Origin: Culex pipiens pallens | Lineage: Eukaryota > Arthropoda > Insecta > Diptera > Culicidae | Direction: 5' to 3' | DNA length: 64,000 nucleotides | Assembly (NCBI RefSeq): GCF_016801865.2 | Contig: NC_068939.1 | Coordinates: forward strand, 186,001-250,000 | In this document: positions 33,701-46,864 of the stretch, in pieces | Layout of the letters: each line of letters begins with the position of its first letter | How positions within the stretch are numbered: position 1 is the first letter of the stretch | The notes under the pieces: generated by a model | Seen by the model: only the letters and a program-made list of their open reading frames with translations | Told to the model about the DNA's origin: nothing | Databases searched by the model: none | Position numbers and translations under genes: made by a program

Positions 33701-36700
33701 ATATGTTTGATTTTTATAGGAATTAACTCGAATTAATTTGATTGATTTTATGAAAAATAAATGCATTCAATTGATGCAACAAGTTACCTGATCGACCAGG
33801 TTTTCCTCGTGGCCCATGGAGTCCTGGAGAATAAAAAGTGAGATCGTTTTTAATTTGACAATACACGCATCGAAAATTCAATGAAGAAAATATTTAAGAA
33901 AAAAAAAATATAGGTGATTATTTAGACCATTTAAATATGAGTTTTCTTGCGAGCAAAGCAAAATCAATTGATATGACAACAAAAATTCAAGAGTTACTTT
34001 AAAAAGTGTTTTACTATCATTGTTTCATTTTATTAAAACAAGTTACAAACTAGTTTAGCTATTAAAAATTAAATTTTTCAATGATGCTAGCGATCATTTT
34101 TATTACAGTTAGAGTGGTAGAACCACTTTATCAATAACGAATTCATTGCTTATAAACATACCTCTTGGTCCCGGCTCACCAGTAGGTCCTGATGGTCCAA
34201 CGGGGCCTGGGGTTCCTGTGGTGAAAGAAATATTTACGCCGTGAATGTTCAGCAAGCATGGCAAAAGTTTCCCCATCAATACTCCAAATCAAGCTATTGA
34301 ACCACAAAAGGTAATGATTGGCGGTGGTAGGTCAGTTTGTTGTTATCGTTTACAGCTTAATGGGAGAAAAGTTTCGGCAAAAGTGTTTTTCTTACCATGC
34401 TTTCCATCCACTCCATTTTGACCGTTGATCCCCGGTGTGCCGTCTTTACCTGTTTATAAAAATAATTACTGTTTAGTTAGTAAAGTATTCAATGAAAAAA
34501 AGAAGATTTGAACAAAAAAAATTTAAACAAAGAATAAAACTCTTTCTCAAAGAGAAGGGGTAACTATTTTTTGGTGCAATACGCTTGTTACGATATTTTA
34601 CCGTCTCTGCCCGGAATACCATCAGCGCCCGCTCTTCCGGGTATTCCATCTAATCCAGGTTCCCCAGGGACACCGTCTCTTCCATCGAGTCCGGGATTAC
34701 CTGGCAAAAAAAAAAGATGAATGCCAAAGAAACAGAATAATGAATAATGGTGTTATGATTTCGGTATGAAAACACTGTGCAACAAAGTAGAGGGAAAAGT
34801 GCGCCTTTAGAATACACTCAATTTTATTTGGAAATAATATAAAAAGGGGTGTTCAGGGATCTTAAATAATTGGCGTAACAAAGCATAAAATTTCAAAACG
34901 AGTCCTGGAGAATAAAAAGTAAGGCCGTATTTTTTTTTTTTAACAATACACGCATCGAAAATTCAATGAAGAAAATATTGTGTTATACTATGTAAAGAAA
35001 TTAAAAGAATGATAGGTTATTATGAACAAATATCTGTATGTCAATGTGTCGGTGATGACCCAACCGCATAAGTGGATAAGGTTAGTTTTTCTCGAAATAT
35101 TGCCACCGAAAAAAAAATCCAAAATGGCGTCATGCGTGATCTGGCGCGAATAGTCTTACCTGGATAGCCAATCTCGCCCTTGGGACCTCGGGGGCCAGGT
35201 TTTCCTTCACGGCCATCCACTCCTGCAGGCCCTGGAAGGCCAACGTCGCCTAAATATTGAAGTTTTAGATAGTTATTAGAATTTATCTGTAATGCTTTTA
35301 TTATTTGCATGTAGTTTTGACCATGTATTCTTTATGTCAAAAGAAGATATTCTTCATTATTATTATTTTGATTTAAGGCTCCACATACTTTTATGCGGGC
35401 TGATCATAAATACAATTGTTTTTTTTTCGGCAGAGTTGTAGGTTATGATTAAAACTTTTCAATAATAATAGGCACACGGAAAATTTGACATATTACATAT
35501 CACTGAAAGTTGAATCCCAATAATGTGTTATTTTTTAAGCTCGATTTTTTTTTGGCAAAATCGTGTACCAGAGACATACATTTTCGTAAAAATTGAGATT
35601 TTTGAAAAAAAAATCTGTCAAACTTTTAGTAAGTTTGATTATTTGACCATTTTGGTAATTTTGATCACTTGTGTACCATTTTAGCATTTTGGCCATTTTG
35701 GTAATTTTGGTTATTTTTGCAATTTTTGGTAATTTCGGTCATTTTGATAACTTTGATCACTTGTGCCATTGTGGTCATTTTTGTCATTTTGGCCATTTTG
35801 GTAATTGTAGTCATATTAGTCATTTTTGCAATTTTGGTCATTTTTGTCATTTTGGTAATTTTGGTCACCATGGTTGATTTGGTTACTTTGATGATTTTGA
35901 TCATTTCGGTCATTTTGATCATTTTTTTTTTCATTCTGGTATGTTTCTCATTTGGGTCGTTTTAGTAATCTGGGTTTTTTGGCCTTTTTGGAAATTTTGA
36001 TCAAGTTTTAATTTTGATAATTTTGGTATTTTTGGTAATTTTTATAATTTTAGTAATTTTGATAATTTTGGGCATTTGGCATTTTTTGCAATTTTGATAA
36101 TTTTTAGTTGTTTTGGTCATTTTCGTTATTTCAGTCATTTAAGCCATTTTTGTAATTTTGGTAATGTTTATTTTGATCATTTTGGTAATTTCGGTCATTT
36201 TGACCATTTTGATCATTTTGGTCAATTCGGTTATGTTTCTCATTTTGGTCGTTTTTATATTTTTGGTTATTTGGCCATTTTGGTAAAATTGGTACTGACC
36301 AGCTCTAAAAGTTTGATGGAACCTTGTTTGGTAAAACTAATACTGCAAAATGGCTTCTTCTGACATAGAGAAAACGCATGGACAAAGTTTCATAGAAATA
36401 AAAAAAAAATACAAAATTATAATTCCCCTAATCCCCACAAATCACGTGGACACTTTTTTGGATATCTCAACCCCCCCCCCATCGTTGACAATTTTCATAC
36501 AAATAAAATCCCCCCCCCCCTATGGTGTCCACGTGGTTTATGGATGGTCCCTTCCTGTTTGTCAATGTGTCCCGATTTACGTTAGCCTGGGGCATTAAAG
36601 AATTACCTCGATTTCCTTTTGGCCCCGGGATGCCCGGTAGTCCAGTACTCCCCGGTGGACAATACTCTTTGGTAGCTCTGCAGAATCCTGTTATAGCATC

Positions 36701-39700
36701 AAACTGCAAAGTAGCAGACAAGTGGAAAGTGGAATGAAAATTGGGCCTATCACGTAGTGTAAACATTTACTTCCGAGAGCAAACAATTAACAGTTTAGCA
36801 TGTAACTGCGGTGTACCGCTCAAAATACAGAGGACGACCAGTTAAATATAAACAAATAAGTTTTGTTTGTCATTTCACGTGTGAAACCGATATCCCATAT
36901 TATGCAAATACCGACGGTAACATTTCAAAAGGCATCATGTACATTTTGACATTTTCTGGGTTATTGCATATTCTGAAAGTACTCCTAATAAGCTACCTCT
37001 CCACCAAAAATTAGCAAATGTTACTTCAGTAAAGTCTTTTTAATCATGATTTGAAATAAAGTAACATAAACAAAATCTCTGCCATCAGCAGTCCCTGTTT
37101 ATATAGCCCTGTCAACCTGTCAAATAAAAGACTACATGAACCTCGTGTTGAAAAAAAAGCATCATGAAAAAAGTGCCATGTACATTCGGCGAAGAAAAAC
37201 GAATCATAACAAAGCGTCACCCTCAATGACAGCAGGGTGATATAGACGTTGGTGATTTCAAAAGACGTTATGTTTGTTTTTGTCAAATAAAATTACGGAA
37301 ATAATGTTTTATTGAATTTGGATGATCAAGTATCAATAAAAGCAACATTTTTCATCGTTTGTTATCATTAGAACATCTTATTTTGCTTTTATATTAAAAT
37401 GGGAATTGAAAATGGATGCTCTACATTCAAATGCGTTTTTCTCAAAAAGGATGGTGTGAAAATGATGTTTTTTTGAAATGTTGGCATGGATACACTGCCC
37501 ATGATCGCATAAATGTCCCATATGCATTTCCATCACTTTTGAGTTATTGATGCAGTTTGATTCAAAATCGTGTGCTCTTTCAAATGAGCCTATAACATCC
37601 AGTACTTTGCTCTAGAAATCAGGAGAAAATCCAGTTTTTTCGTGAAAATTTAACACGTAGCCTTATGTGTGGGACAAACTTCAAATGCGTTTTTCTCAGC
37701 TTGCTGTTTTTGCATATGGGACATTTATGCGAACATGGGTAGTACAGCAATTACAAAGGAATACTCCGTATTCCAAATTTGCCTCAAATTTGGTTTAAGG
37801 ATTTCTGGCCGAAATAATTGAACTTTATTTTGGTAGACCAATCGAACCATTAACAATTAAAATTACGATTTTAGAGTTTATTTCTTAATTTGAAAAGAAA
37901 CCGCATTAAATAAAAATATGCATATTTTTTGGATGTCACGTTTCAAATGAATGCCCGCATANNNNNNNNNNNNNNNNNNNNNNNNNNNNNNNNNNNNNNN
38001 NNNNNNNNNNNNNNNNNNNNNNNNNNNNNNNNNNNNNNNNNNNNNNNNNNNNNNNNNNNNNTGGTTATTGTGTGTGCTGGTAATCGGATTTTGCACTTGT
38101 TGTAAATCTGTTAGAAGGTACGACAAGGGGTGGAGGCATCACTAGAATTTATTGGGTTTATGCTTGTGTGGAATGAGCAGAAACTTGCAACAGAGCCCAC
38201 AAAAGACCCGGGGGTCGTTAAAGTGGATTGCTTTGCTTTTTTTTTTTTTTGGAATATGGAATGCTTTTTGAATGACATTAAATTGTGTCTAATAATTTTG
38301 TAGCGTTGAGCTGAAACCCTGTGCCTTCAAATTGGATGAGGCTTGGGGAGCAAGATAAATAAGAAAATTTCTAAGAAAATATATGTTGGGATGGCTGCTC
38401 GCTCCGTAATAGAAATTGTGATTGAATTTTATAAAAGCTGCTTTCAAACGACAGTAGAGCATAGATTACCTCCTTTTGACCTGAATCACTGTTCTAACGC
38501 TATCAGCAGATTTTATGCTTTCAGTTTTTGAAGTATTAATCAGTAGCTTTATGAGTCATCCATTCATTTCGTAGCATTTTAAATGGGAGATTTGTGACAA
38601 CATGACAAAGTGGTAGGGGTCTGTCTGACGCTACGTTCCTGTCAGATTTAATCATTTTCCAATGCTCCAAAACAATGTTTACGATACTTTTTTTTATTAC
38701 ACCGTTCAACCAAATCGTAAATATAAAGGGAAGGCGCAAGTTAGTGATGCACGGTGTTATCAGCTAATTAACGAGAAGAACGCAGAGAAAAAGTTTCCAC
38801 TTTCGCTACTCCTTAAGTTCATTATCATCAACAAATCATTATCATGTTTCACTGAATATTCATTCATGCATTTCGATAATTGTATTCGTGCCTGGAATTG
38901 GGCAAATGAACAGGATTTTGACTACCCCAATGAAAAAATGTGTTGGGAAATTTGATTATACCGAAACAATTTGTCAATGTTGCAAATAAGCTTTATTTTT
39001 TTTGCAAAATAAATCTTCATTCAAACTAAAAGGCAGAAATATTTCGTTTTCTGAACACTTTACCCTACTAGATAAAAGCGGAGTATGGAATTTCTAGTAT
39101 GTTTGGCAGGTTAAGCATTCAGAATAGAATTTCCATCTAATTTGCTGTTTCTTAATTATCGAACATTTTTGTTTGCCAAACGCCTTCTAGAAGATTTGAC
39201 TGAACCTAAAAGTGCTGATATGCCAACATTTGGTGCTCGATAAAGTTACATGCTGTCCCCTTATGTTTAGTTGTGAGTGAGAGTTTTTTTTATGTTAACT
39301 TACCGGAATTCGGGAGTAGCTCGTTAGCCATACCCATGTATCACCGCCTGGGGCAGCACCTTTCATGCCAGTTTTCTTGATAATCTCAGCATCCTTCTTT
39401 TCCAGTTCACTACGCAGCTTTGGGTTGAAAAACTCGACATTAGGTCCTGCGAGCATGAACGACAAAACAGTCATAAATAAAAGCTGGATACAACTATACC
39501 TGCCACCAATTCTTCCCCCAGGGAAAATAAATCTAATCGTTTATCTTCTATATGCTAAATCAAAGTGTGTATTTTTTGTCGTGATAAACGCACTCACCTT
39601 CCTGGTCGGGAACCAGATTGTCATCAAAAGGGTTTAGATCTCGTCTTCGTCTACTCTCTATAATTTTACTTGATTTTCGTTCGTTTTGTACTTGCTGATT

Positions 39701-40745
39701 TGTTGTTTGATATTTTGAATTTGTGCTGAATAAAAGAGAAAAATTGGAGTATGATATTGAATTGTGGTGTCAGTTCCATTGTCGTTTTCTTGATTCGACG
39801 ACATGTCAGTTTGATTTAAGATTTATGATGTAATAGTTGTTCTGTATGGTATTTTCATATTATCTTTCTAAATTGCATAGACAACCTGCACCTGCACCAA
39901 GTGGAATCTTTTTCGCCATTTCTGAAACTTTACTTTACTTTACTTTAGTTGTTGTAATAACTAAACATCGTTGCCTTAAACAAATATAATATATATAATA
40001 TAAACGCAGAAAAGGGAATGAAACGTAATTTTTAATAGTGAAACAAACCCGTTTGAAGGTTGTTCTGAATCTTTGATCGCTTCGAGTTTATACAAATTCA
40101 AAACTCTCTGACAATTTTATGTGTTATATAAATTATGAACAGGAACCCTTAAACTTTTCACTTTTGCGTACAATCTTCGAACAGGTCTGATGTTGTGGTG
40201 CAATCCATAATTGTTAGCAGGATAATTTAAAATTTGTATAATTTTTTTTCCATTTTTTTTTAAATTGCTTACCTGTATTCATGCTTAGTCAGTTCTTCTG
40301 GGAAAAGTTTGTCGTTGAACTTCACATTATTATTGAGCAGATAGTTGCGTACAATTTCCTCTACGTTGGCACTTAAAACTTCGCACGGTGGATTAACGTC
40401 TGTTTTTAACACCTCTTTTGCATGCAACTGTGCACTGACATAGTTAAATCCCAGATAGGCAAGGCCAAAAATGCAACACACCACTGCAGTCAATATAAAG
40501 TAGAGATTCCGAAGCGCATTTCGTAGTTCACAAATTTCGTTACGACTTGGTTTTGCACTTTCTGTTCTAGGATCACTGTTTAAATCACTGATTGAAGACC
40601 GCTTTGTCGATCGTTTCGGTTTGGCACCATTTGCCAAATCATCGTTTTGTAGCAATTCATCACACACTTTAATGTTCTTCTTTTTTTTGTTCGATAACGA
40701 AACTGGGGAATTTTCGGTGGATTGGTGTTCAGAAGGCATTTTCAA
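21785..40745 (-). CDS. Colmedin: type II membrane collagen / Ig / olfactomedin protein
   Basis: Exons in order: 40273-40745, 39598-39725, 39304-39446, 36607-36703, 35160-35249, 34602-34700, 34396-34449, 34162-34215, 33788-33823, 33330-33575, 32996-33124, 32099-32172, 31008-31108, 25979-26230, 25809-25918, 25514-25734, 24233-24329, 23305-23450, 22822-23058, 21785-21955. They sum to 2,958 bp (985 aa), with GT-AG ends and matching phases throughout. Residues 81-104 are a single membrane helix with no signal peptide (type II). ESRRRRDL at 181-188 is a furin-type site. Gly-X-Y repeats run through exons 4-10 (exon lengths 90, 99, 54, 54, 36). Two Ig domains follow (YQCLAD in the first; FECEVEAF and EYHCIAKN in the second), then an olfactomedin domain (about 665-945; NYMDFNVDDNGLWVIYG, ending ELYTWDRGNQLTYPI). 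The relatives are vertebrate gliomedin, C. elegans UNC-122 and a Drosophila colmedin; vertebrate gliomedin is cleaved by furin and acts outside the cell. Confidence 0.9.
22153..22200 (-). mobile_element. Degenerate tRNA-related SINE fragment
   Basis: ggattcgagccgaccatctt and tgaattgcgagctcaatcaa follow the plan of the SINE at 21238-21375 with many changes. It lies in the last colmedin intron. Confidence 0.45.
25033..25467. mobile_element. MITE with cccgggcagacgg / cgtctgctcggg ends
   Basis: The ends are inverted (cccgggcagacggtaataac against gttattttcgtctgctcggg in the other sense). The interior is made of repeated tgttatt/aataaca words. Its right end is 47 bp beyond the 5' splice site of the colmedin exon at 25514-25734. 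The ends resemble those at 28014 and 30485. No clear target duplication. Confidence 0.65.
26427..27177. mobile_element. gccttcctcac repeat (copy 2), flanked by long direct repeats
   Basis: gccttcctcac opens it and gtgaggaaggc (27119-27129) closes the main body, followed by ccaaccacataggtggatta. Internal blocks repeat gtccggatccaccatcc and tcaaaagacctttccaacga. Direct repeats of about 25 bp (acaattttaagcataagttt, then cttttt) lie at about 26402-26426 and 27178-27202. It lies in a colmedin intron. Confidence 0.75.
27153..27222. repeat. Hairpin around the right direct repeat
   Basis: tatcataatatttaatgtaa (from about 27152) pairs with ttacattaaatattatgata (ending about 27222); the loop is the right copy of the direct repeat of the preceding element. 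Confidence 0.65.
27341..27443. repeat. Perfect-loop hairpin, about 50-bp arms
   Basis: The segment tcaaaagacgcttctatcaa followed by ggtaaaactat pairs with atagttttaccttgaaagca followed by gcgtcttttga, with few mismatches and a loop of only a few bases. It is an almost closed palindrome in a colmedin intron, MITE-like. Confidence 0.75.
28537..28628 (-). other. Candidate alternative exon of colmedin (92 nt)
   Basis: On the minus strand, 92 bases lie between a strong acceptor (taattttcag) and a consensus donor (cag|gtgagt). It is open only in the phase that follows the exon at 31008-31108, encoding SFKNFKYSRSSMTNAFGVVK and eleven more residues. Joined to the next exon (25979-26230) it causes a stop within 18 bases; joined to 25514-25734 instead (skipping two exons of 362 nt together) the frame is kept, because 92 and 362 both leave remainder 2. 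So it could replace the end of the second Ig domain and the linker, or act as a poison exon. The constitutive path without it gives a normal Ig domain. Confidence 0.5.
28760..30300 (+). repeat. 226-bp tandem array in a colmedin intron
   Basis: The block catcctgacttagaaaattt recurs at about 28942, 29168, 29394, 29620, 29846 and 30072, a spacing of 226 bp. Units differ by only a few bases, except the first. Confidence 0.85.
35640..36300 (+). repeat. Degenerate ttttggtcat minisatellite
   Basis: About 650 bases of 9-12-base words such as ttttggtcattttggtaatt and ttttgatcattttggtcatt, with hardly any other sequence. Open frames across it (rich in Ile, Phe, Leu and Val on plus, and Met, Lys and Thr on minus) are repeat products. 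Colmedin intron. Confidence 0.85.
36436..36552. mobile_element. MITE with ggaccatccataaacc ends (copy 3, left end worn)
   Basis: The right end gtccacgtggtttatggatg followed by gtccc is intact; the left side reads acaaatcacgtggacac. C runs in the middle correspond to the G runs of the other copies on the opposite strand. Confidence 0.7.
36912..37484 (+). repeat. Dispersed repeat, copy 1 (573 bp)
   Basis: Runs parallel to 59216-59769 with about 95 percent identity by eye, from cgacggtaacatttcaaaag to tttttgaaatgttgg. This copy has about 18 extra bases near 37310. No inverted ends and no coding; the class is unknown. Confidence 0.8.
37492..37745. mobile_element. MITE-like hairpin element, about 254 bp
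   Basis: Left arm cccatgatcgcataaatgtc followed by ccatatgca, right arm tgcatatgggacatttatgc followed by gaacatggg; inverted with about one mismatch. Starts 8 bp after the dispersed repeat 36912-37484. Colmedin intron. Confidence 0.7.
37962..38061. other. Assembly gap, 100 N
   Basis: Exactly 100 N, the usual placeholder for a gap of unknown size. It lies in the colmedin intron between exons 39304-39446 and 36607-36703. Those exons join in phase, so no coding exon needs to be missing. Confidence 0.99.
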
Positions 40746-43700
40746 TATTGAATTGTGTGGCTCACTGTTGTTTATTTTATTGTGATAGTTTGATGTCTCT
40801 GAAAATTAACCAGTTGATAGTTTAGTTAAACCAGTTGATAGATAGTTAAACTAAATGTTGTGATAAAAAGGTGAAGGTATCGATAAAGCCTTTAAGTTTT
40901 GTTTGGTTAATCACTTTTTATTTTCGTTCCATGAGCAATCTCAAGTTCATTTCTCAGCTTAATGAATATGTACAAAGCCATATTATATATATTCATATAT
41001 TTACATATCTACTCGACAAGAAAGTGCAGTAAAACAATGTGCACTTCAAGAATTGATTCGATTATTAACTAAAATCATTTCAGCAATTGTTATGCCGCTG
41101 TGATATACCATATGGTTGTAACGAAGGCCAAGTAAATAAAGTTTTGGTCCCTGATGGTAAAGAAAATCTAGCAGTTTAATATGTTGTGAATAGGGTGTAA
41201 AAGTGAGCGTATAAAAAGCCACTTGGGCAAATTAAATTTTCTCAGCCTCTTGAAAGCTCTCCCTCAGAATGTCTGAGTTTTTTTCTACGTCGTATTCTCC
41301 TCCTTACTTTCCTTTTTTGTGAAATTGGTACCCTTTGGCTGTTGGTGAGTGGTAAATGGAATTAAAGTTTTTTTCCCGTTCTGGCTGGGACCTCTCATTC
41401 ACACCATAACATTAATTTAACTGTCTTTCGATGAACAGAACAAACATGTTTAAAGTATTCAATCTTCAAAATATGTTTAATTTTTGCAAAAAATCCAAAA
41501 ATTTCAGTCAAATATGGATAAATTTCTAATTATTTGCTCACAAGCAATGTAAGTTTTTTTTATATAAGGAGCCATTTCACGCATCACGTAGACCTAGGAA
41601 ATCGTGTACCGAGGAAACGCATTTTAGCTTTTTACGTTTTGTTTTGCGAACAATTCTGTTCGTCGTTTCGAAATTTGGTTGGTGTAAGTTTCCGTAGTCC
41701 TAAATACAAAACAAAATGTAAACGATAGAGGACGATGACGTGCAACAATTTGCATCTGACTCAATTTGGGCAAAAATGTAGATACTACAACAAAGCGCGA
41801 TGTCGGCGAATTGTAGATGGCGCCTGATTATGTTTAATATGGAAACATGGATTTCGCCACAATACTCCTCGCAAAATTAGCTGTCATGAAATTTTATGAG
41901 AGGTGCGAATGGTTTCAAGGCAATTTTCTAAGCCATGTGTATCTTATAGGGGGGAAAATACCCAAGTTCAAGAAAGAAATTCCCTTGTCACCGCCAAAGG
42001 GCCAGAATGACGCAGGTTAATGGGACGTATAAGTGAATTTGTTGCTTGAGAATGAAACGAGTAAAAAAAAGTTGAAATTCAGGCAAGTTTCTGTTTCAGC
42101 TCAGTTGCTGTGTCTCGCAGAACTTTTTCATTTTGTCCCTAAAGCGTTTAGCATAATAAATTATACGGTAGGTTGTAAGTGACAGAAAAAGACAAAATTT
42201 ACAAGAAAAGAACGACTGCCAGTGCCACATACAAACAAGGACTGAGTCTGAGTCAAGATGTGCAAACTTTTGGTTGTTATCATGTTAGCATTTAAAACAT
42301 TTTAATTTGTTGAGATCTTCCTTTGCAGCTTTTACTATATTTATTGTGGTTTCATCCGTGTTTGCTTTCACATAATTTTTATAAATGTTTTTTGGGAAAC
42401 AAGCATCAAACACCCTACTGTTAGCTTTTTTTAATTTTATGTTCATGGTTATATTTCTAGTGTACTTCAGTTTTCACTCAACATCATACATTGAAAAGAT
42501 GTCACAGTCAAGTGAACATTTTGCCCACGTGAATGCTGGTTCATGCCGCAACAAGAAACACTTAGCCATGTCATGACTAGTGCATAGTTCATAGACGCAA
42601 TACATAGTAAATGTATAAGATATTTAAGGATTTATAACTAGGTTGTTAAATATAACAACACCAATTAATAAGGTGTCACCAGCATGTTTTTTAGAAACGC
42701 CTCAGCATGTGCTGTTTACAATTTCATTTTCATTATGATTCTTGGCCTCCATGGCTATCCTATCGCGATCCTGTTATGTTCTTCTCACAAATGCTTTCCG
42801 TTCACGCTGCGGTAATTACGAAAGCTATTAATTATGTCGAGTGTATTCATCATCATCATCGTCATTGCTTGCCGTCATCATCCGAGGAACCCACTAAGTA
42901 TTAGCAGCAAGAGCAGGAGGATCTGACGCACCCTCGCAGGGTGGCAACATAAAGCACAGGCCAAAGCTCTCTAAAATGCTGATGCTTAATGTTGAAGTGC
43001 ATCATTATCATCAGCAGCAGCAGCAGAAGCAGCAACAGCATCAGCAATAAAGACGAGCTGACATGCACTTTCGGCTGATGAGTTGGTGAAATCCACCGTA
43101 CCTACGTTATGATAAAAGCCGGGGTTAGGCCACCCACTACCCAAACAGAAAACCAGGCTCACAGATACACATATATGTATATTGGCATGTAGACAATTTT
43201 GACATGACGCTGGATAGCCAAACTGTTTACCCAGCAACAGTTTAAGCTGTGAAAATGGTATTATTTCTGCATTGTTATTAAATAGGCGCATCCGGCAGAC
43301 AGCTGGTTAAATGTCAATTATGTTTAAGCGGTGGTGCTTTTCTGCAGATGAATCCCAAATTGTAGCATTAAATGGAATTACAAAACAGTCGTGAACAAAA
43401 TCTCAGAAATAAAATAACGCGTTGAAGTATGAATCGTGGAAATGGTCCAAACAAGATGTTACAATTTTCCATCTGGTTCGGTTCTCAGAAGCAGATATCA
43501 TAATTTATGACTTCTCCAGTGTCGTGATAATTCTGTAAACCTCGCAGGTAGAAGCTTACGGATCGAGAGCTTAGCGTGGGCATTAAATTTTAATCAGGTT
43601 AGGAATAAAGGTGCCATACTGAAACTGGGTGCCGCTTCCTCCCGAGTATCAGCATAAGACTTTATGACTTTAATTACATCTACACCACCATCACGCTTTT

Positions 43701-46700
43701 CACGGCGGATACAAGTTGCGAAAAGGAAGAGTCAACAAAGGACTTCGCGTTATGATGGTGAGAATGATAACAAACAATAGCTAAAGGATTTTCCCACCCA
43801 CTGCAACTCACTCCTGTGGAGAAGGGTAACTTTTTCAGCGGTGGATTCCCGCACACAAACAATATTTTATCATTCCCTACGGAAAGCCTTGAGTTTCAAA
43901 TTGCGGTGAAGAAAAGGTGGGATAAATTATATTTCATTATGGCAGGAGATTTGTTCGTTCGATGATATTTTTGTGTAAGGATGAAATTTGCTTCTTTTGA
44001 CGTTCGTTCTAATGACTAATTTGAAACCTGTTGAACTCAAACCGGGCACACATGGAAAGAACATGTTCTAAATTTTTAAAACATGTTTTTCCTTGCAAAA
44101 AAATTAAAACATCTGATTAGTCTGTTTTTTTTATTAAATTAATATTCAAAATCTCGGATTAGTTTTCAATCGACATACTTACGAAAAACCAATTTCAAAA
44201 ATGCTTGAGATTGACCATCTACACGTTCTTCAATCGCCCTAAACTTAGAAAAAAAGAAATGTTGTTTCAATTTGAAGAAAAAGGAAAATTAGTGCCGGAG
44301 GTCACGGTGGCACTTACGGCTTTTTGAAAACTAAGTCGAGAAATCTTATTTCCAATCGAAGAATGTGTTTTTTGGTGAAATTAAAAAAAATATATGCGAG
44401 TGCATTTATAGAAAATATGCTTCTAAAAAAATTATCCCTGGAGTACTAGTTAATAATCAGAATTACTATAAATTTATACAACTAGGCTTTGCTGAAGAGT
44501 TTTGCAACGAGTTCCATACAAAAACAAATGTAACCCATTTTTGGGCAATAAAAAGTGTGTTTTTCGTAACTCCAGAGAGACAGGTAAAGTAAGTAGTTTC
44601 TCAAAGAAATTCGACGAGAAATGTTTCTTCTTTGGACTTTGTTCATCGGGCAACTGGTTGCTGTGACACGGCCTCCAAAAGAATAAATTTGGACTAATGA
44701 GTTTTTCTGAGTGTCACTTAATTATTAGACCAAATACTTACGATACGGTATGAGAAAAAAATCTTAATAAGATAAAGTTGTGACCCACTTATTTCACTGG
44801 CACTGCAAAGATTTTATTCAATTTTCTGTTTTTGTCACTCGTCCAGCGTTAACATACTATCAAGCTTTAGCGCCAAAAATAGCTGCGGCATGCACAACTG
44901 GCAAGCATTTATCATAAATTTCTCTTTTGATATGCTTATAAATTCTCGACGTTATTATTCTCATGAATTCGTTACCACACCACCACTGATTTTTTCCGGA
45001 TATTTCACTTTTCTGTTACTTGTTGTGTTATTCCAATATGCCAAACACAAACTTTGCAATGATAAACACTAATTGAGACATAATTCACAGATTGATTCAC
45101 TTTATCATTGTTTGATAGTAAACTGAATAGCACGTTTTTGTGGTGGCTATGAATTTTACAGATGTTTTTTCAGCGGTGGGTGGTTATCGCACCCACCAAT
45201 ACACTTTGTTTAAAATATCCTGGACCGAACTGTCGGGACCTTGTGGCGCAACGAAAAGACCGAACTCAACTGAAGCAACATCGTTGTTACGGCTCAGTTT
45301 TGTTTCGATAGAAGCATTACTCTCTCATTTTGAGAGCAAATCTGTAATGTCGAATGTTGCCAGAAATAAAATCACTATCGTAAATAGAACGACGGGAATA
45401 TTTCCAAGATTTTGGCTTCACTGCATCATTTTGTTCACCCGAACACGTGTCCGGAACTCTCTCGCAATGTAGGATGCAGTGCGCAAGTCGCTGGTATTGT
45501 TTACATCTCGTTAGCAAGCAAGTTGTGGAATGCCGGCCGGTTTACATATTTAGAAGAAAAAAAAAAACAATTGTCAGCGCAAGTACACCAGATTCACACC
45601 AGTTTAAAAGATGTTATTGAAAAAAAAATTTACTTTAGTAAAAAAGATGTTTTTTGTCTTGTTTTCTTCACTTTTTCACTATACCTCGCGGCGCGTCAAA
45701 AACCAGGATCAGTTTTTCAAAAATTCATATCTCAGGACCTACAAATCGCAATTGATGATTGTGTTATAAAGATTTTATTTTTTGCTGAAATCGCTCAAAC
45801 TTTCTGAGATACGTATATGAATTTTTAGGATACAGGTAATAATTTGGTCACACGATGTCTCATCACTGCATTGACCATACATAACTAATCATATTTGGAA
45901 TGAGAACTCGTCATAGAAGTACTGTGTAGATACCAAAATACAAAATTAGAATATTTGTATAGTTTTATCCATTTAAATTATATTAAAAAGAACCAAATTT
46001 CAGAAATCCAGGTTTGTTATGCACCTTGAAAACATATTGAAAATTCCCATTACGCGTGGTTTAATTTAAACATTATTTGTTGGCAATTTTCATAAAATTT
46101 TAATTTTGGATTTGTATAATATATATGTAACCCCTTATTTAAAAGCTCTTAGTCGTGGCACAAACCGGATAAATTTGGATTTCACTTACACATAGTTGTT
46201 TTTCTTTTCTGCTCTTTTGCTCTCTCCACGCAGCTTATGGAGTGGCGAGGTAGTTTTGACAGATGTTTCAGAAACGCCAGATTTGTATACGAACGGTATA
46301 CGGTGTCGGCAACAAATTACATTAATTGTTTTAGTTAATAAAATAAACATATTTGAAACAGTTATGTGCGCATCTTAGGACAAGTGTTTAATTTGATTAA
46401 TTAAAGTAGTAAGTTTTTAGATAATAAGGTGTGTTGAACGTGCGTAACAATCATATTTTTAAATAGATTTATACGGACTGTTTTGGTTGAATTTTGCTTT
46501 CGTCTGACACTTCGTCACACTTTCTTCCGAAAATCACATGATTCAGCAACAGTACCGCTGCTACAAATCAGTGTGAGATAATATTTGATCTGTGTTGAAA
46601 CTCTTGGAATTCGTTGTTGAGACCCTCGATTGATAAAACATTTCAGGAATATCAAAACGTCTACATAACAAAGGCCAGCTGGTGGATAGAGAGGACGACG

Positions 46701-46817
46701 AGTGGTGCGGAAAACCCGTTTTTGCTGTATGGTTCGCTTGGCTGCTGATTTCACTTCTTGCTTTTGGCTGCACAAGGAATTAACTTGACTCTTCAGTTCC
46801 CATTCAGACTTTGGCTC
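40746..46817. other. Intergenic between colmedin and HMG-CoA synthase
   Basis: Both genes point away from this 6-kb stretch, so it holds both promoters. I see a short cagcag microsatellite (about 43013-43035) and many short frames without domains or splice partners. No gene supported. Confidence 0.55.
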
Positions 46818-46864
46818 AGTCGGACGTACTAAAGCTTTTCTGTTCACACGTTCGAGGATTTCGT

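Noticed and set aside
35665..36363. Isoleucine/phenylalanine-rich plus frames and Met/Lys/Thr-rich minus frames
   Set aside because: Translations of the ttttggtcat minisatellite.
37962..38061. Suspected lost colmedin exon in the N gap
   Set aside because: The exons on both sides (39304-39446 and 36607-36703) join in phase 0 and lead from IP into FDAITGFC, so no exon needs to be missing.
42986..43291. 101-residue minus frame with a poly-Ala/Asp end
   Set aside because: The end is the translation of the cagcag microsatellite; the rest matches nothing I know.
45140..45807. Two overlapping plus frames of 110 and 131 residues in the colmedin-HMGS spacer
   Set aside because: No domain, low-complexity Lys-rich parts and no splice-consistent neighbours.
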